Part shown: positions 28,955 to 39,948 of the stretch, piece by piece
Numbering within the stretch: position 1 is the stretch's first letter
How the letters are laid out: every line of letters starts with the position of its first letter
NCBI GenBank assembly: GCA_958439205.1
Contig: OY288189.1
Coordinates: 3,425,001 to 3,489,000 of the forward strand
Reading direction: 5' to 3'
Length of the DNA stretch: 64,000 nt
DNA from: an uncultured Allorhizobium sp.
Lineage (GTDB): Bacteria > Pseudomonadota > Alphaproteobacteria > Rhizobiales > Rhizobiaceae
Program-made: the position numbers and the translations under genes
The notes under the pieces: model-generated
Database searches by the model: none
Told to the model about the DNA's origin: nothing
Seen by the model: only the letters and a program-made list of their open reading frames with translations

Positions 28955-30445
28955 ATGAAGCAGATCAGCCCTTCTTACGTCGTCTATGGCAATCAGGACG
29001 ACAAGTTCCATGAAGAATGCGGCGTGTTTGGTATCCTCGGCCATCCGGATGCGGCAACGCTGACGGCGCTCGGCCTTCATGCACTCCAGCATCGTGGCCA
29101 GGAAGCAGCCGGCATCGTCTCCTTCGACGGCCGGCAGTTCTACACGGAAAAGCATATGGGTCTGGTCGGTGATCACTACACCAACCCGGTAACCCTGGCG
29201 AAGCTGCCCGGCCCCCAGGCCATCGGCCACACGCGCTACTCGACAACCGGGGAAGTCGCGCTGCGCAACGTGCAGCCGCTGTTTGCCGAACTGGAAGAAG
29301 GCGGCATCGCCATTGCCCATAATGGCAACTTCACCAACGGGCTGACGCTCCGCCGCCAGATCATCGCCACCGGCGCCATCTGCCAGTCGACCTCGGACAC
29401 CGAAGTCGTGTTGCATCTCATCGCCCGTTCGCGTCATGCCTCGACCACCGACCGTTTCATCGATGCCATCCGCCAGATGGAAGGCGGCTATGCGATGATC
29501 GCGCTCACCCGCACCAAGCTGATCGCAGCTCGCGACCCGATCGGCATCCGGCCTCTGGTCATGGGTGATCTCGATGGCAAGCCGATCTTCTGTTCGGAGA
29601 CCTGTGCGCTCGACATCATCGGCGCCAAGTTCGTGCGCGATGTGAAGAACGGTGAAGTGATCATCTGCGAAACGCAGCCTGATGGCTCTGTCACCATCGA
29701 ATCCCGCATGCCGGCGCGTCCGCAGCCGGAGCGCGTCTGCCTGTTCGAATATGTCTATTTCGCCCGCCCCGATTCGGTCGTCGCCGGCCGCAACGTCTAC
29801 ACCACCCGCAAGAATGCCGGCATGAACCTCGCGCTTGAAGCACCGGTTGAAGCCGATGTCGTCGTGCCGGTTCCGGATGGCGGCACGCCAGCGGCACTCG
29901 GCTATGCGCAGCAGAGCGGCATTCCCTTCGAATACGGCATCATCCGCAACCATTATGTCGGCCGTACCTTCATCGAGCCGACCCAGCAGATCCGCGCTTT
30001 CGGCGTGAAGCTCAAGCATTCCGCGAACCGGGCGATGATCGAGGGCAAGCGCGTCGTGCTGGTCGACGATTCCATCGTGCGCGGCACGACTTCGCTGAAG
30101 ATCGTCCAGATGATCCGCGATGCCGGCGCCAAGGAAGTGCATATCCGCGTCGCCTCCCCGATGATCTTCCATCCGGACTTCTACGGCATCGACACGCCGG
30201 ACGCTGAAAAGCTGCTCGCCAACCAGTATCTCGGCATCGAGGCCATGGCGAAATACATCGGCGCTGACTCGCTTGCCTTCCTTTCGATCGATGGCCTCTA
30301 CAAGGCGGTTGGCGGCAAGCCGCGCGATCCTGCCAATCCGCAGTTCACCGACCACTATTTCACCGGCGACTATCCGACCCGTCTCGTCGACAAGGAAAGC
30401 GAGAAGCCGGGCCGCAAGGAAAGCATGCTCGCCGCCAACGGCTGA
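28955..30445 (+). CDS. purF: Amidophosphoribosyltransferase PurF
   Basis: This 496-residue enzyme makes phosphoribosylamine from PRPP and glutamine, the first committed purine step. The short propeptide ends before the nucleophile at C22 (HEECGVFGILG). The glutaminase domain contains HTRYSTTGEV and AHNGNFTNG. The phosphoribosyltransferase signature VVLVDDSIVRGTTS is present. Four-cysteine Fe-S ligands as in Bacillus PurF are not evident by eye, though I did not align them. The order cvpA-purF is conserved. Confidence 0.97.
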   Translation: MKQISPSYVVYGNQDDKFHEECGVFGILGHPDAATLTALGLHALQHRGQEAAGIVSFDGRQFYTEKHMGLVGDHYTNPVTLAKLPGPQAIGHTRYSTTGEVALRNVQPLFAELEEGGIAIAHNGNFTNGLTLRRQIIATGAICQSTSDTEVVLHLIARSRHASTTDRFIDAIRQMEGGYAMIALTRTKLIAARDPIGIRPLVMGDLDGKPIFCSETCALDIIGAKFVRDVKNGEVIICETQPDGSVTIESRMPARPQPERVCLFEYVYFARPDSVVAGRNVYTTRKNAGMNLALEAPVEADVVVPVPDGGTPAALGYAQQSGIPFEYGIIRNHYVGRTFIEPTQQIRAFGVKLKHSANRAMIEGKRVVLVDDSIVRGTTSLKIVQMIRDAGAKEVHIRVASPMIFHPDFYGIDTPDAEKLLANQYLGIEAMAKYIGADSLAFLSIDGLYKAVGGKPRDPANPQFTDHYFTGDYPTRLVDKESEKPGRKESMLAANG

Positions 30446-30450
30446 GCTCC

Positions 30451-30548
30451 AGAGCAGGCCTAGCAAAGGTGCGTGAGCGGTTTTGCGTCCGGACTGCGTT
30501 AAAACAAGGAGATAGAGCATGTAATCCGGCTTAAGCCGGACCTGCTCT
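30451..30548. repeat. 98-bp palindromic intergenic repeat of rhizobial type
   Basis: The element is bounded by 8-bp inverted ends, AGAGCAGG (30451-30458) and CCTGCTCT (30541-30548). It contains a perfect 16-bp palindrome TCCGGCTTAAGCCGGA (30525-30540) and the segment GAGCGGTTTTGCGTCCGGA. The inner part (TTAAAACAAGGAGATAGAGC) resembles a short interspersed repeat that I recall from intergenic regions of Rhizobium genomes. Only one copy is in this window, so the repeat status rests on memory. Confidence 0.5.
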
Positions 30549-30566
30549 AGGGATACAGGACAGATC

Positions 30567-31307
30567 ATGACCATCGACCTCAAGGGCCGGATTGCGCTCG
30601 TCACCGGCGCCTCGCGCGGTATCGGTTATTTCACTGCGATCGAGCTGGCCAAGGCCGGCGCCCACGTCATTGCCTGTGCCCGCACGGTAGGCGGCCTGGA
30701 AGAGCTGGATGACGCGATCAAGGCCGTCGGCGGCACGGCAACGCTGGTGCCCTTCGACCTCTCGGACATGGCGGCGATCGACCAGCTCGGCGGCCACATC
30801 TTCGAGCGCTGGGGCAAGCTTGACATCGCCGTCCTGAATGCCGGCGTGCTTGGCGTGATCTCGCCGATCGGTCATGTCGAGGCGAAGGTCTTCGACAAGG
30901 TCATGACGATCAACGTCACCGCCACATGGCGCCTGATCCGCTCGCTGGAACCGCTGCTGGTCAAATCGGACCAAGGCCGTGCACTGATCCTGTCGTCGGG
31001 TGCCGCCCACAAGTGCCGCCCGTTCTGGGGCCCCTACTCCGCCTCCAAGGCTGCCGTCGAGGCGCTGGCCCGCACCTGGGCCGCCGAGACCCAGCGTCTC
31101 CCGCTGCGCGTGCTCTCCGTCGATCCCGGTGCCACCCGCACCGCCATGCGCGCCCAAGCGATGCCGGGTGAAGATCCGGCCACTCTGCCGCATCCTTCCG
31201 AAGTCGCCGCCAAGCTTCTGCCGCTCGTCGGCCCGGACCAGACGGAAACCGGCAAGCTTTACCAGCTGCGTGAAGGCAAGATCGTCGACTACCGGATGCC
31301 GGAATAA
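30567..31307 (+). CDS. Short-chain dehydrogenase/reductase (SDR family)
   Basis: This 246-residue Rossmann oxidoreductase has the cofactor motif TGASRGIG (residues 13-20), the NAG motif (AVLNAGVLG), the catalytic Ser in LILSSGAAH and the Tyr/Lys pair in GPYSASKAAV. The NAD(P)H-binding region is intact. The substrate is unknown. SDR genes following purF are common in Rhizobiaceae. The protein ends with KLYQLREGKIVDYRMPE, unlike the FabG C-terminus. Confidence 0.9.
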   Translation: MTIDLKGRIALVTGASRGIGYFTAIELAKAGAHVIACARTVGGLEELDDAIKAVGGTATLVPFDLSDMAAIDQLGGHIFERWGKLDIAVLNAGVLGVISPIGHVEAKVFDKVMTINVTATWRLIRSLEPLLVKSDQGRALILSSGAAHKCRPFWGPYSASKAAVEALARTWAAETQRLPLRVLSVDPGATRTAMRAQAMPGEDPATLPHPSEVAAKLLPLVGPDQTETGKLYQLREGKIVDYRMPE

Positions 31308-31360
31308 GGCCTGCAGGATCTTGCCTGCGGCCTGATGGTCGCCAATTGTCAGGACTGAGC

Positions 31361-32239
31361 ATGACCCCCAGAGACTTTGCCGCCTACGCCTATCTGTCTC
31401 TGGCCTGGGGCCTTTCCTTCCTGTTGTTGCTGCATGTGGTCGATGCCTTCGGCTGGATCGGTGCCGTTACCTTTCGATGCTTCATCGCAGGCGCCCTGCT
31501 CTATGCGATTGCGCGGCTGATGCGGCGCAGGTTGGATTTTAGCGCCGGCTGGCTGCCTTTCACGATCGTCGGCGCCACGACGGTGGCTGGGCAGCTCATC
31601 GGGCTCTCCTATGCGACGCCGTTGATCGGCACGGCGATGGCCGCGATCTTCGTTGCTTCTATCCCGCTCTTCTCGATGGTCATCGCACAGCTCTGGGGTC
31701 TGGAACGGATCACGCAGACGCGCGTGGTCGGTCTGGTGCTCGGGACGATCGGAATCATGATGCTGGTCGGCTTTCCGGCCGTGCCTGTTACCGGCGCTTT
31801 CCTGCTCGGATGCTTCGCGATGATTGGCTCGACCTTCTCGGCGGCCTTCGGCAGCAATTATGCGAGCCGGTATCTCTCCGACACCGGACCGTGGGAAGTC
31901 ACCACCGGCTCCTTCATCGCTGGCGGCATCCTGACGCTGCCGCTTCTGTGGTTCGTGCCGGTGCCCGGCACGCCTGCCGCCATCGATTACGTCTATCTGC
32001 TGGCTCTTGCCGCATTGATGAGCGCCCTCACCTATGTGCTCTATTTCGGGCTCGTCAAAAGCATCGGGGCAACAGCTGCGATCAGCGTGGAATTTGCCGT
32101 GACGGTGGTGGCAGTTCTGGTGGGGGGCTTGGTGCTCGACGAACCGCTGACCGTGCTTCAGCTCTGCGGTGGAGCTGTGATCATCATCGGATGTGCGCTG
32201 GTGCTCGGGCTCATTCGCCTGCCGCGGGCTGCCGCCTGA
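31361..32239 (+). CDS. EamA-family (DMT superfamily) transporter
   Basis: This 292-residue protein has about ten transmembrane helices in two EamA repeats; the second ends with GGLVLDEPLTVLQLCGGAVI, a typical final-repeat motif. Members export metabolites or amino acids, and the substrate here is unknown. The ATG at 31361 has AGGA seven bases upstream. It starts 53 bp after the SDR gene and converges with the diguanylate cyclase gene with no spacing at all: the two stop codons are adjacent at 32239/32240. Confidence 0.9.
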   Translation: MTPRDFAAYAYLSLAWGLSFLLLLHVVDAFGWIGAVTFRCFIAGALLYAIARLMRRRLDFSAGWLPFTIVGATTVAGQLIGLSYATPLIGTAMAAIFVASIPLFSMVIAQLWGLERITQTRVVGLVLGTIGIMMLVGFPAVPVTGAFLLGCFAMIGSTFSAAFGSNYASRYLSDTGPWEVTTGSFIAGGILTLPLLWFVPVPGTPAAIDYVYLLALAALMSALTYVLYFGLVKSIGATAAISVEFAVTVVAVLVGGLVLDEPLTVLQLCGGAVIIIGCALVLGLIRLPRAAA

Positions 32240-33493
32240 TCAGCTGCTGCGGCGACGGATGCGGGCGAGCGAACGACGCGGCGCGCCGACAGCGAGTGCC
32301 AGCGTCTCGACTGTTTCGTCGAGCAGGATCGTCGGCTCATAGAGGCGGACGCAGTTTCGACCATCCGCCTTAGCCCGGTAGAGAGCGGCATCCGCGCCAG
32401 CCAGCAGCGTGTCGAGGTCCATGCCGCGTGCATTGGCCTCGCTGACGCCGATGCTGACGGTGACATGCAGGGCAGAAGGCCCCGCGATGATCATGTCGGC
32501 GATGGCGAGACGCAGATTTTCCGCAACAGCAACCGCCTTTTGCGCACTCATGCGCGGCATCAGACAGCCGAACTCCTCGCCACCGATGCGGGCAAAGAGC
32601 CAGCCCTTCGGCATGCGCTGTTCGATGGCGCGGGAGAAGGCCAGCAAGACCTGATCGCCGGCGGCATGCCCGTATGTGTCGTTGACCGCCTTGAAGTGAT
32701 CGATGTCGAGCAGCAGCAGGCTCGCGCCGCCCTCCTCCTGCTGCAGAACCTGATTGGCCTGCGTGACGAAGGTGCGTCGATTGGCGAGATTGGTCAGCGG
32801 ATCCCGCTCCGATGCCAGGCGGTAGCGAAGCTCGTCACGTTCTTTCGCCAGCATCAGCAGGGCAACCAGCGACAGCACGATCATCATGGAATTTGCCAGA
32901 ACGACAAAGGCAAACCAGGGCGCGGTGGACCCATCGGCGGCGTAAGCCGGCCCAACGAAAATGGAGAGCGGAGCCGGGGCCAGCCACACCACGCCGCGAA
33001 TGACATTGGCGAGTGCCGCAAGCGACCTTGACGGCAGCGGTTCCGGCTTCGCCTTGCGCATCATTTCGCGCGCCGTGAGGAAGCAGTAGGCCGCCACCAG
33101 GAAGCCGAGCACGCAGGTGCGGACTGTGATCGACTCATGAAGGATGGGCATGAACCAGAGAACAGCCCAGATCACCAGACCAACCGATGCCTTGAGGATG
33201 GACACGCGTCCACCTTCAAAGGCGACCACCGCCTGCCAGTAGAAACCGACGGCAAGCACGCCGAGGCCGAGACCCAGACCGGAGGACAAGATGAGAGGCA
33301 GTGTTTCGCGTGCGGAATGCAGCAGCATGGCCGCGCAGGCCGCCACACCGGCGGCCACCAGCCACGGCATGATCCGGCTGCCGCGATTGCGAAACCACAT
33401 GAATATCGTCACCACCGTCGAGATCAGTGTGATCAACGCGTGGACAATCATGATGGTAGGCAGATGCAGGCTGTGGTCCATGCCGAAGATCAT
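32240..33493 (-). CDS. Membrane-bound diguanylate cyclase (GGDEF domain)
   Basis: This 417-residue protein has about seven hydrophobic helices in its first 230 residues and a C-terminal GGDEF domain. The active-site motif is GGEEFGCLMP, and other family motifs are seen (DPLTNLANRR, LLLDIDHFKAVNDTYGH). It should make the second messenger c-di-GMP. The N-terminal membrane part is of an unnamed sensor type. A second possible start lies at 33481 (MDHSLHL). No EAL domain is present. The gene is monocistronic. Confidence 0.9.
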   Translation of the reverse strand: MIFGMDHSLHLPTIMIVHALITLISTVVTIFMWFRNRGSRIMPWLVAAGVAACAAMLLHSARETLPLILSSGLGLGLGVLAVGFYWQAVVAFEGGRVSILKASVGLVIWAVLWFMPILHESITVRTCVLGFLVAAYCFLTAREMMRKAKPEPLPSRSLAALANVIRGVVWLAPAPLSIFVGPAYAADGSTAPWFAFVVLANSMMIVLSLVALLMLAKERDELRYRLASERDPLTNLANRRTFVTQANQVLQQEEGGASLLLLDIDHFKAVNDTYGHAAGDQVLLAFSRAIEQRMPKGWLFARIGGEEFGCLMPRMSAQKAVAVAENLRLAIADMIIAGPSALHVTVSIGVSEANARGMDLDTLLAGADAALYRAKADGRNCVRLYEPTILLDETVETLALAVGAPRRSLARIRRRSS

Positions 33494-33793
33494 CTCCGAG
33501 GGCGAGGGAAAGCCTCGCTAGAATTGGGGGAGTTATCTTGAAAAAGACTTAACCCGAAGCGTGACTATCCACAGTTGCCACCCGGCGGATGGCCTGTTTC
33601 GGGACGATGGCATGTGCCCTTGACCAAAATCGCGACGCGCGCCATAACAGCGCCCATGAAAACGAGCCTCTGCATCATTTGCGGGACCATTATTCGCTAG
33701 CGCTTCGCTGGCCTGGCCGTTTTCGTCTCCTGCATAGACCCAGATGACAAACGACCCGGTCCAGCCGGGTACCATTCGTTCTGGGAGTTTCTC
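33494..33793 (+). promoter_or_regulatory. cysS upstream region with candidate promoter and leader hairpin
   Basis: This 300-bp gap holds no credible gene. A sigma-70-like promoter is visible: TTGACC (33620-33625), a 17-base spacer, CATAAC (33643-33648). That predicts a leader of about 140 bases. A hairpin ACCCGG/CCGGGT (33754-33770) lies 23 bases before the cysS ATG, with GGGAG as the ribosome site between. No T-box-like elements are seen. The minus-strand promoter for the diguanylate cyclase gene must also lie here, but I cannot place it. Confidence 0.5.
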
Positions 33794-35278
33794 ATGGCCG
33801 GCGGCCTCAAGCTTTACAACACGCTCACACGCGACAAGGTCGATTTCGAGCCGATCGACCCGGACAATGTGCGCCTGTATGTCTGCGGGCCGACCGTCTA
33901 TGACTTCGCCCATATCGGCAATGCGCGTCCTGTCATCGTCTTCGACGTGCTCTACCGCCTGCTGCGCCACACCTATGGTGCGGACAAGGTCACCTATGTC
34001 CGCAACATCACCGACGTGGACGACAAGATCAATGCACGCGCCTTGCGCGATTTCGGCGGGCAGATCGCCGATGGTTCGATGAGCCTCAATGAGGCGATCC
34101 GGGCCGTTACCGGCAAGACGGAAAGCCAGTTCCACGAGGACGTGGCCTCGCTCGGCTGCCTGAAGCCGACCGTCGAGCCGCGCGCCACCGACAATATTCC
34201 GCAGATGATCACGATCATCCAGCGGCTGCTCGACATGGGCCACGCCTATGTCGCCAGCGGTTCGGAAGGCCACGAAGTTCTGTTCTCGACCGCCTCGATG
34301 GCGGATTACGGCATGCTGTCGAAGCGCAAGCTGGAAGACCAGCAGGCAGGTGCGCGCGTCGCGGTCGAAAACCACAAGATGAACCCGGCCGATTTCGTGC
34401 TGTGGAAGCAGTCCGCCGACACCGAGCCGGGCTGGCCAGCGAGCTTCACCTTCGAGAAGACAACCACGCCGATCTATGGCCGTCCCGGCTGGCATATCGA
34501 ATGCTCCGCCATGGCCGACCGCTATCTGTGGGAAGAGATCAAGGACCGGCTTTCCCCGAAGGCAAAGTCGAAGCCGCACCAGTTCGACATCCATGGCGGC
34601 GGGCTGGACCTGATCTTCCCGCACCACGAAAACGAGATCGCCCAGTCCTGCTGCGCGTTTGACAACGACCTGATGGCGACCGTGTGGATGCATAACGGCT
34701 TCCTGCAGGTCGAAGGCCGCAAGATGTCGAAGTCGGAGGGCAATTTCGTCACGATCAACGAGTTGCTGGCGACGGAGAAGTTCGGCGGCCGCAAGTGGCC
34801 GGGCGAAGTGCTCAGGCTTGCGATGCTGATGACGCATTACCGCGAACCGATCGACTTTTCGGTCAAGCGGCTGGAGGAGGCAGAACGTCTGCTGGCAAAA
34901 TGGCCGGCGGGTGATGCTGGCGATTTAGCGCCGGACGCTTCCGTCCTTGAAGCCCTCGCAGACGACCTGAACACGGTCGCAGCCATTCAGGCGGTCCATG
35001 CGCTTGCCCAGGCAGCAAATGCGGATCCATCGAAGCTGCCGCTGTTTGTCGCCTCGGCTGCCCTTCTCGGTGTTGCGCCGAAAAAGGCCGAAGTCAGCGA
35101 CGACCTCTCCGCCGCCGTTCAGGCGCTGGTCGACATGCGGCTCGAAATGCTGAAGGCGAAGAATTTTGCCGAGGCCGACCGGATCCGCGACGAGCTTGCC
35201 GCCAAGGGCATCCAGCTCAAGGACGGCAAGGACAAGGAGACCGGCGAGCGGATCACGACCTGGGAGGTCAAGCGGTAG
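33794..35278 (+). CDS. cysS: Cysteine--tRNA ligase
   Basis: This 494-residue class I synthetase charges tRNA-Cys. The HIGH-type motif is HIGN in [10 protein letters not shown], and the second signature is KMSKSEGNF. Zinc ligands fit [16 protein letters not shown] and PHHENEIAQ. Its length exceeds that of E. coli CysS by about 30 residues, as usual in rhizobia. The C-terminal anticodon-binding domain ends in a Lys/Asp-rich helix. It is followed by two GFA-family genes. Confidence 0.97.
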   Translation: MAGGLKLYNTLTRDKVDFEPIDPDNVRLYVCGPTVYDFAHIGNARPVIVFDVLYRLLRHTYGADKVTYVRNITDVDDKINARALRDFGGQIADGSMSLNEAIRAVTGKTESQFHEDVASLGCLKPTVEPRATDNIPQMITIIQRLLDMGHAYVASGSEGHEVLFSTASMADYGMLSKRKLEDQQAGARVAVENHKMNPADFVLWKQSADTEPGWPASFTFEKTTTPIYGRPGWHIECSAMADRYLWEEIKDRLSPKAKSKPHQFDIHGGGLDLIFPHHENEIAQSCCAFDNDLMATVWMHNGFLQVEGRKMSKSEGNFVTINELLATEKFGGRKWPGEVLRLAMLMTHYREPIDFSVKRLEEAERLLAKWPAGDAGDLAPDASVLEALADDLNTVAAIQAVHALAQAANADPSKLPLFVASAALLGVAPKKAEVSDDLSAAVQALVDMRLEMLKAKNFAEADRIRDELAAKGIQLKDGKDKETGERITTWEVKR

Positions 35279-35313
35279 GATGGTTTGGGCTGCGGTGGAA
35301 TGAGGAGAGACGG

Positions 35314-35777
35314 ATGAGCGAGATCCATAGTGGCGGCTGCCAATGCGGCGCGATCAGGTTCCAGGCCTCGAAGCTGGGACGGCCGTCGATCTGTCATTGC
35401 CGCATGTGCCAGAAACAGTTCGGCTCCTTCTTCGGCGCCTTCGTCACCGCTGATCAGGCGCACCTGACCTGGACGCGTGGACAGCCGATGCTTTACCGCT
35501 CCTCTTCCAAGGTGAAGCGCGGCTTCTGCGGCAAATGCGGTACGCCGCTTTCCTATCATCACCCCAATGGGGTGGAACTTGCGATTGGCGCCTTCGACCA
35601 TCCGGAGAATTTCGAACCGCAGGTTCAGGTCAACCACCAGAAGCGCCTGCCATGGATTGATCATCTCTTCGAGAAGCCCGCCTATTCCAGTCCTGCGATG
35701 GAGGAGTTCTTCGCCTCGGTCGAGAGCTTCCAGCACCCTGATCACGATACGCCCGTATGGCCGCCGGAGGATGAACG

Positions 35778-35781
<4 letters not shown>
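35314..35781 (+). CDS. GFA-family zinc protein (first of a tandem pair)
   Basis: This 155-residue protein belongs to the Gfa-like (CENP-V/GFA) fold. Cysteines for two zinc sites appear in GGCQCGAIRF, CHCRMCQKQFGSF and FCGKCGTPLSYH. The family is named for a reported glutathione-dependent formaldehyde-activating enzyme, but most members have no proven activity. Its stop overlaps the start of the second GFA gene by 4 bp (ATGA). The two products share the same motif order and so are paralogues. Confidence 0.88.
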
Positions 35782-37227
<1,446 letters not shown>

Positions 37228-37242
37228 AGTAGATGAATGCCC

Positions 37243-37280
37243 CTCACGTCCTCTCCCCAAAAGCGGGGAGAGGACGTGAG
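37243..37280. repeat. Perfect 16-bp inverted repeat with 6-base loop upstream of cimA
   Basis: CTCACGTCCTCTCCCC (37243-37258) and GGGGAGAGGACGTGAG (37265-37280) are exact complements around AAAAGC. It lies between pip and cimA, 16 bp after the pip stop, and ends 27 bp before the cimA ATG. The CCTCTCCCC...GGGGAGAGG core resembles a palindromic repeat family that I recall as frequent between genes in rhizobia. It could also act as a terminator or leader hairpin; a T-run is lacking. Confidence 0.75.
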
Positions 37281-37307
37281 ATCACCGAGTTGCCTGAGGA
37301 CAACAGC

Positions 37308-38924
37308 ATGACGCTTGAAAAGATCACCCTGTTCGACACGACGCTCCGCGACGGCCAGCAGACGCCGGGGATTGATTTCTCCGTCGAGGACAAGATCGCG
37401 ATCGCGGCGATGCTGGATGATTTCGGCTTCGACTATGTCGAGGGCGGCTATCCGGGGGCAAACCCGACGGACACGACGTTCTTTTCCAAAAAACGCACCC
37501 AGAAGGCCGGCTTTGTCGCCTTCGGCATGACCAAGCGCGCCGGCATTTCTGCCTCCAACGATCCGGGCCTCAGCCAGCTCATCCAGTCGAAGGCGGATGC
37601 CGTCTGTCTGGTCGCCAAGAGCTGGGACTATCATGTGAAGGTCGCGCTCGGCTGCACCAACGAGGAAAACCTCGAGAGTATCCGTGACAGCGTCAAGGCT
37701 GTGGTCGAAGCGGGCAAGCTTTCCATGGTCGACTGCGAGCATTTCTTCGACGGCTACAAGGCCAATCCTGACTATGCCATCGCCTGCGCCAAGGAAGCCT
37801 ATCAGGCCGGCGCGCGCTGGGTCGTGCTCTGCGACACCAATGGCGGTACGCAGCCGCCGGAAATCCGGGACATTGTCTCGGCCGTGATTGCCTCGGGCAT
37901 CCCCGGCTCCTCGCTCGGCATCCACGCGCATAACGACACCGGGCAGGCGGTTGCCAATTCGCTCGCCGCCGTCGAAGCGGGCGTACGCCAGATCCAGGGC
38001 ACGCTGAACGGCATCGGCGAGCGTTGCGGCAATGCCGATCTCGTCACGATCATCCCGACGCTCTGTCTGAAGGAGACGTATTCCTCGCGCTTCGAGACGT
38101 CGATCGACCGCGAGAAGCTGGTTGGCCTGACGCGCCTGTCGCGCGCCTTCGACGAGCTGCTCAACCGCTCGCCCAATCACCAGTCGCCTTACGTGGGCGG
38201 CTCGGCCTTTGCCACCAAGGCCGGCATCCATGCCTCGGCGCTGCTGAAAGATCCGAAAACCTATGAACATGTCGAGCCCGAAAGTGTAGGTAATTTCCGC
38301 AAGGTCATGGTGTCCGATCAGGGCGGCAAGGCGAACTTCCTCAACGAGCTGAAGCGCCGTGGCATCACGGTCGCGAAGGACGATCCGAAGCTCGATACGC
38401 TGATCTCCGTCGTCAAGGAACGCGAGGCTTCCGGCTATGCCTATGAGGGCGCGGATGCGAGCTTCGAGCTTCTGGCGCTGAAGACGCTCGGCACCGTGCC
38501 GGATTTCTTCGCTGTCGAGAGTTTCCGCGTCATGGTCGAACGCCGTTTCGATAGCCATGGCCGGCTGAAGACCGTCTCGGAGGCCGTGGTCCGGGTGATC
38601 GTCGATGGCGAAACCGTCATGTCGGTTGCGGAAGGCGATGGTCCGGTCAATGCGCTCGACATCGCGCTGCGCAAGGATCTCGGCAAATACCAGTCCGAAA
38701 TTCTCGACCTGGAACTGGCGGACTACAAGGTCCGCATCCTCAACGGCGGCACTGAGGCCATAACCCGCGTCCTGATCGAATCCACCGATGCCACCGGCGC
38801 CCGCTGGTGGACGGTCGGCGTTTCCGAGAACATCATCGATGCCTCCTTCCAGGCCCTGATGGACTCGATTGTCTACAAGCTGATGAAAAACCGGGAACTG
38901 GCGGGGCAGATCGCGGCGGAGTGA
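37308..38924 (+). CDS. cimA: Citramalate synthase CimA
   Basis: This 538-residue enzyme of the LeuA/homocitrate-synthase superfamily matches the citramalate-synthase group, which condenses acetyl-CoA with pyruvate for a threonine-independent route to isoleucine. The DTTLRDGQQ motif (residues 10-18) and the metal-binding HAHNDTGQA motif (from about residue 206) are present. So is the C-terminal LeuA dimer/regulatory domain (VRVIVDGETVMSVAEGDGPV). I chose the ATG at 37308 because extension to 37233 would translate the perfect hairpin described above. The CimA versus LeuA distinction is by length and general pattern. Confidence 0.9.
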   Translation: MTLEKITLFDTTLRDGQQTPGIDFSVEDKIAIAAMLDDFGFDYVEGGYPGANPTDTTFFSKKRTQKAGFVAFGMTKRAGISASNDPGLSQLIQSKADAVCLVAKSWDYHVKVALGCTNEENLESIRDSVKAVVEAGKLSMVDCEHFFDGYKANPDYAIACAKEAYQAGARWVVLCDTNGGTQPPEIRDIVSAVIASGIPGSSLGIHAHNDTGQAVANSLAAVEAGVRQIQGTLNGIGERCGNADLVTIIPTLCLKETYSSRFETSIDREKLVGLTRLSRAFDELLNRSPNHQSPYVGGSAFATKAGIHASALLKDPKTYEHVEPESVGNFRKVMVSDQGGKANFLNELKRRGITVAKDDPKLDTLISVVKEREASGYAYEGADASFELLALKTLGTVPDFFAVESFRVMVERRFDSHGRLKTVSEAVVRVIVDGETVMSVAEGDGPVNALDIALRKDLGKYQSEILDLELADYKVRILNGGTEAITRVLIESTDATGARWWTVGVSENIIDASFQALMDSIVYKLMKNRELAGQIAAE

Positions 38925-39041
38925 GATCGGCCGCGCGCAAATCATCGGCCCGGCTGAACGATGCTTCACAGAAATGAATTGGCGCCTGCAACCCTGCGGG
39001 CGTAATCCCGTTTCCAAGCATAACAAAAGTCAGGAAACACC

Positions 39042-39938
39042 ATGGCCGACGTCTCCGCTCCTGCCGAGAACCGGGACAGCCTGAACGGCTTTCTCTTTGC
39101 GCTCTCGGCCTATCTCCTGTGGGGCTTCCTGCCGCTCTACATGAAGGCGCTCGCGCATATCTCGCCGGCGGAGGTGATCGCGCATCGCATCCTCTGGTCG
39201 ATCCCGGTCGCCGGCCTGCTGCTAATCATCCTCAAGCGCACCGATGAGTTGAAGAAGGCGATGCGCAATCCGCGCATGCTCGGCATGGCCGCGGTCACTG
39301 CGACGCTGATCAGCGTCAACTGGGGCATCTATGTCTGGGCGATCGGAACCGGCCATGCTCTGGACACTGCACTGGGCTATTTCATCAACCCGCTGTTCTC
39401 GATCCTGATGGGCGCGGTCCTCCTGAAGGAAAAGCTGAAGAAGACGCAGATCGCAGCCCTGGCGCTCGTTGTGCTCGCCGTGGTGATCCTGACGGTGGAA
39501 GCAGGCCGTCTGCCGGTGGTGGCGCTGGCGCTCACCTTCTCCTGGGGCTTCTATGCCTTCTTCCGCAAGACATTGCCGATCGGGCCGAACCAGGGCTTCC
39601 TATTGGAGGTGCTGCTGCTGTCGCCGATCGCGCTCGGCTATCTCGTCTATCTCAACGTGCAGGGCGGCGGGCATTTCCTGATGGGCAACATGACCGATAC
39701 TGTCCTGCTCGCCTCGGCGGGGCTGGTGACGGCGGTGCCGCTGATCCTTTATGCCAACGGCGCCAAGCTGTTGCGCCTCTCGACCATCGGCATCATGCAG
39801 TACATCGCGCCGTCGATGATCTTCATCACCGCTGTCTTCGTCTTCGACGAACCCTTCAGCATGGCGAAGGCTGTCGCCTTCCCGCTCATTTGGTCGGCAC
39901 TCGTGATCTATACGCTGCCGATGCTTCGGCAGCGCTGA
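39042..39938 (+). CDS. rarD: RarD-type EamA transporter
   Basis: This 298-residue protein has about ten membrane helices. RarD-specific features are seen: LSAYLLWGFLPLYMKALAHI at the start, the HRILWSIP motif and the SVNWGIYVWAIGTGHALDTALGYFINPL region. RarD was named for chloramphenicol sensitivity in Pseudomonas; its true substrate is unknown. It follows cimA by 117 bp and converges with the LOG-family gene. Confidence 0.92.
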   Translation: MADVSAPAENRDSLNGFLFALSAYLLWGFLPLYMKALAHISPAEVIAHRILWSIPVAGLLLIILKRTDELKKAMRNPRMLGMAAVTATLISVNWGIYVWAIGTGHALDTALGYFINPLFSILMGAVLLKEKLKKTQIAALALVVLAVVILTVEAGRLPVVALALTFSWGFYAFFRKTLPIGPNQGFLLEVLLLSPIALGYLVYLNVQGGGHFLMGNMTDTVLLASAGLVTAVPLILYANGAKLLRLSTIGIMQYIAPSMIFITAVFVFDEPFSMAKAVAFPLIWSALVIYTLPMLRQR

Positions 39939-39948
39939 TCGCTTCGTC

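Noticed and set aside
28385..30604. 739-residue open frame on the minus strand across cvpA and purF
   Set aside because: It is antisense to secure genes, with no family motif.
33649..33793. T-box riboswitch before cysS
   Set aside because: No T-box sequence or specifier stem is visible, and the class is not expected in alphaproteobacteria.
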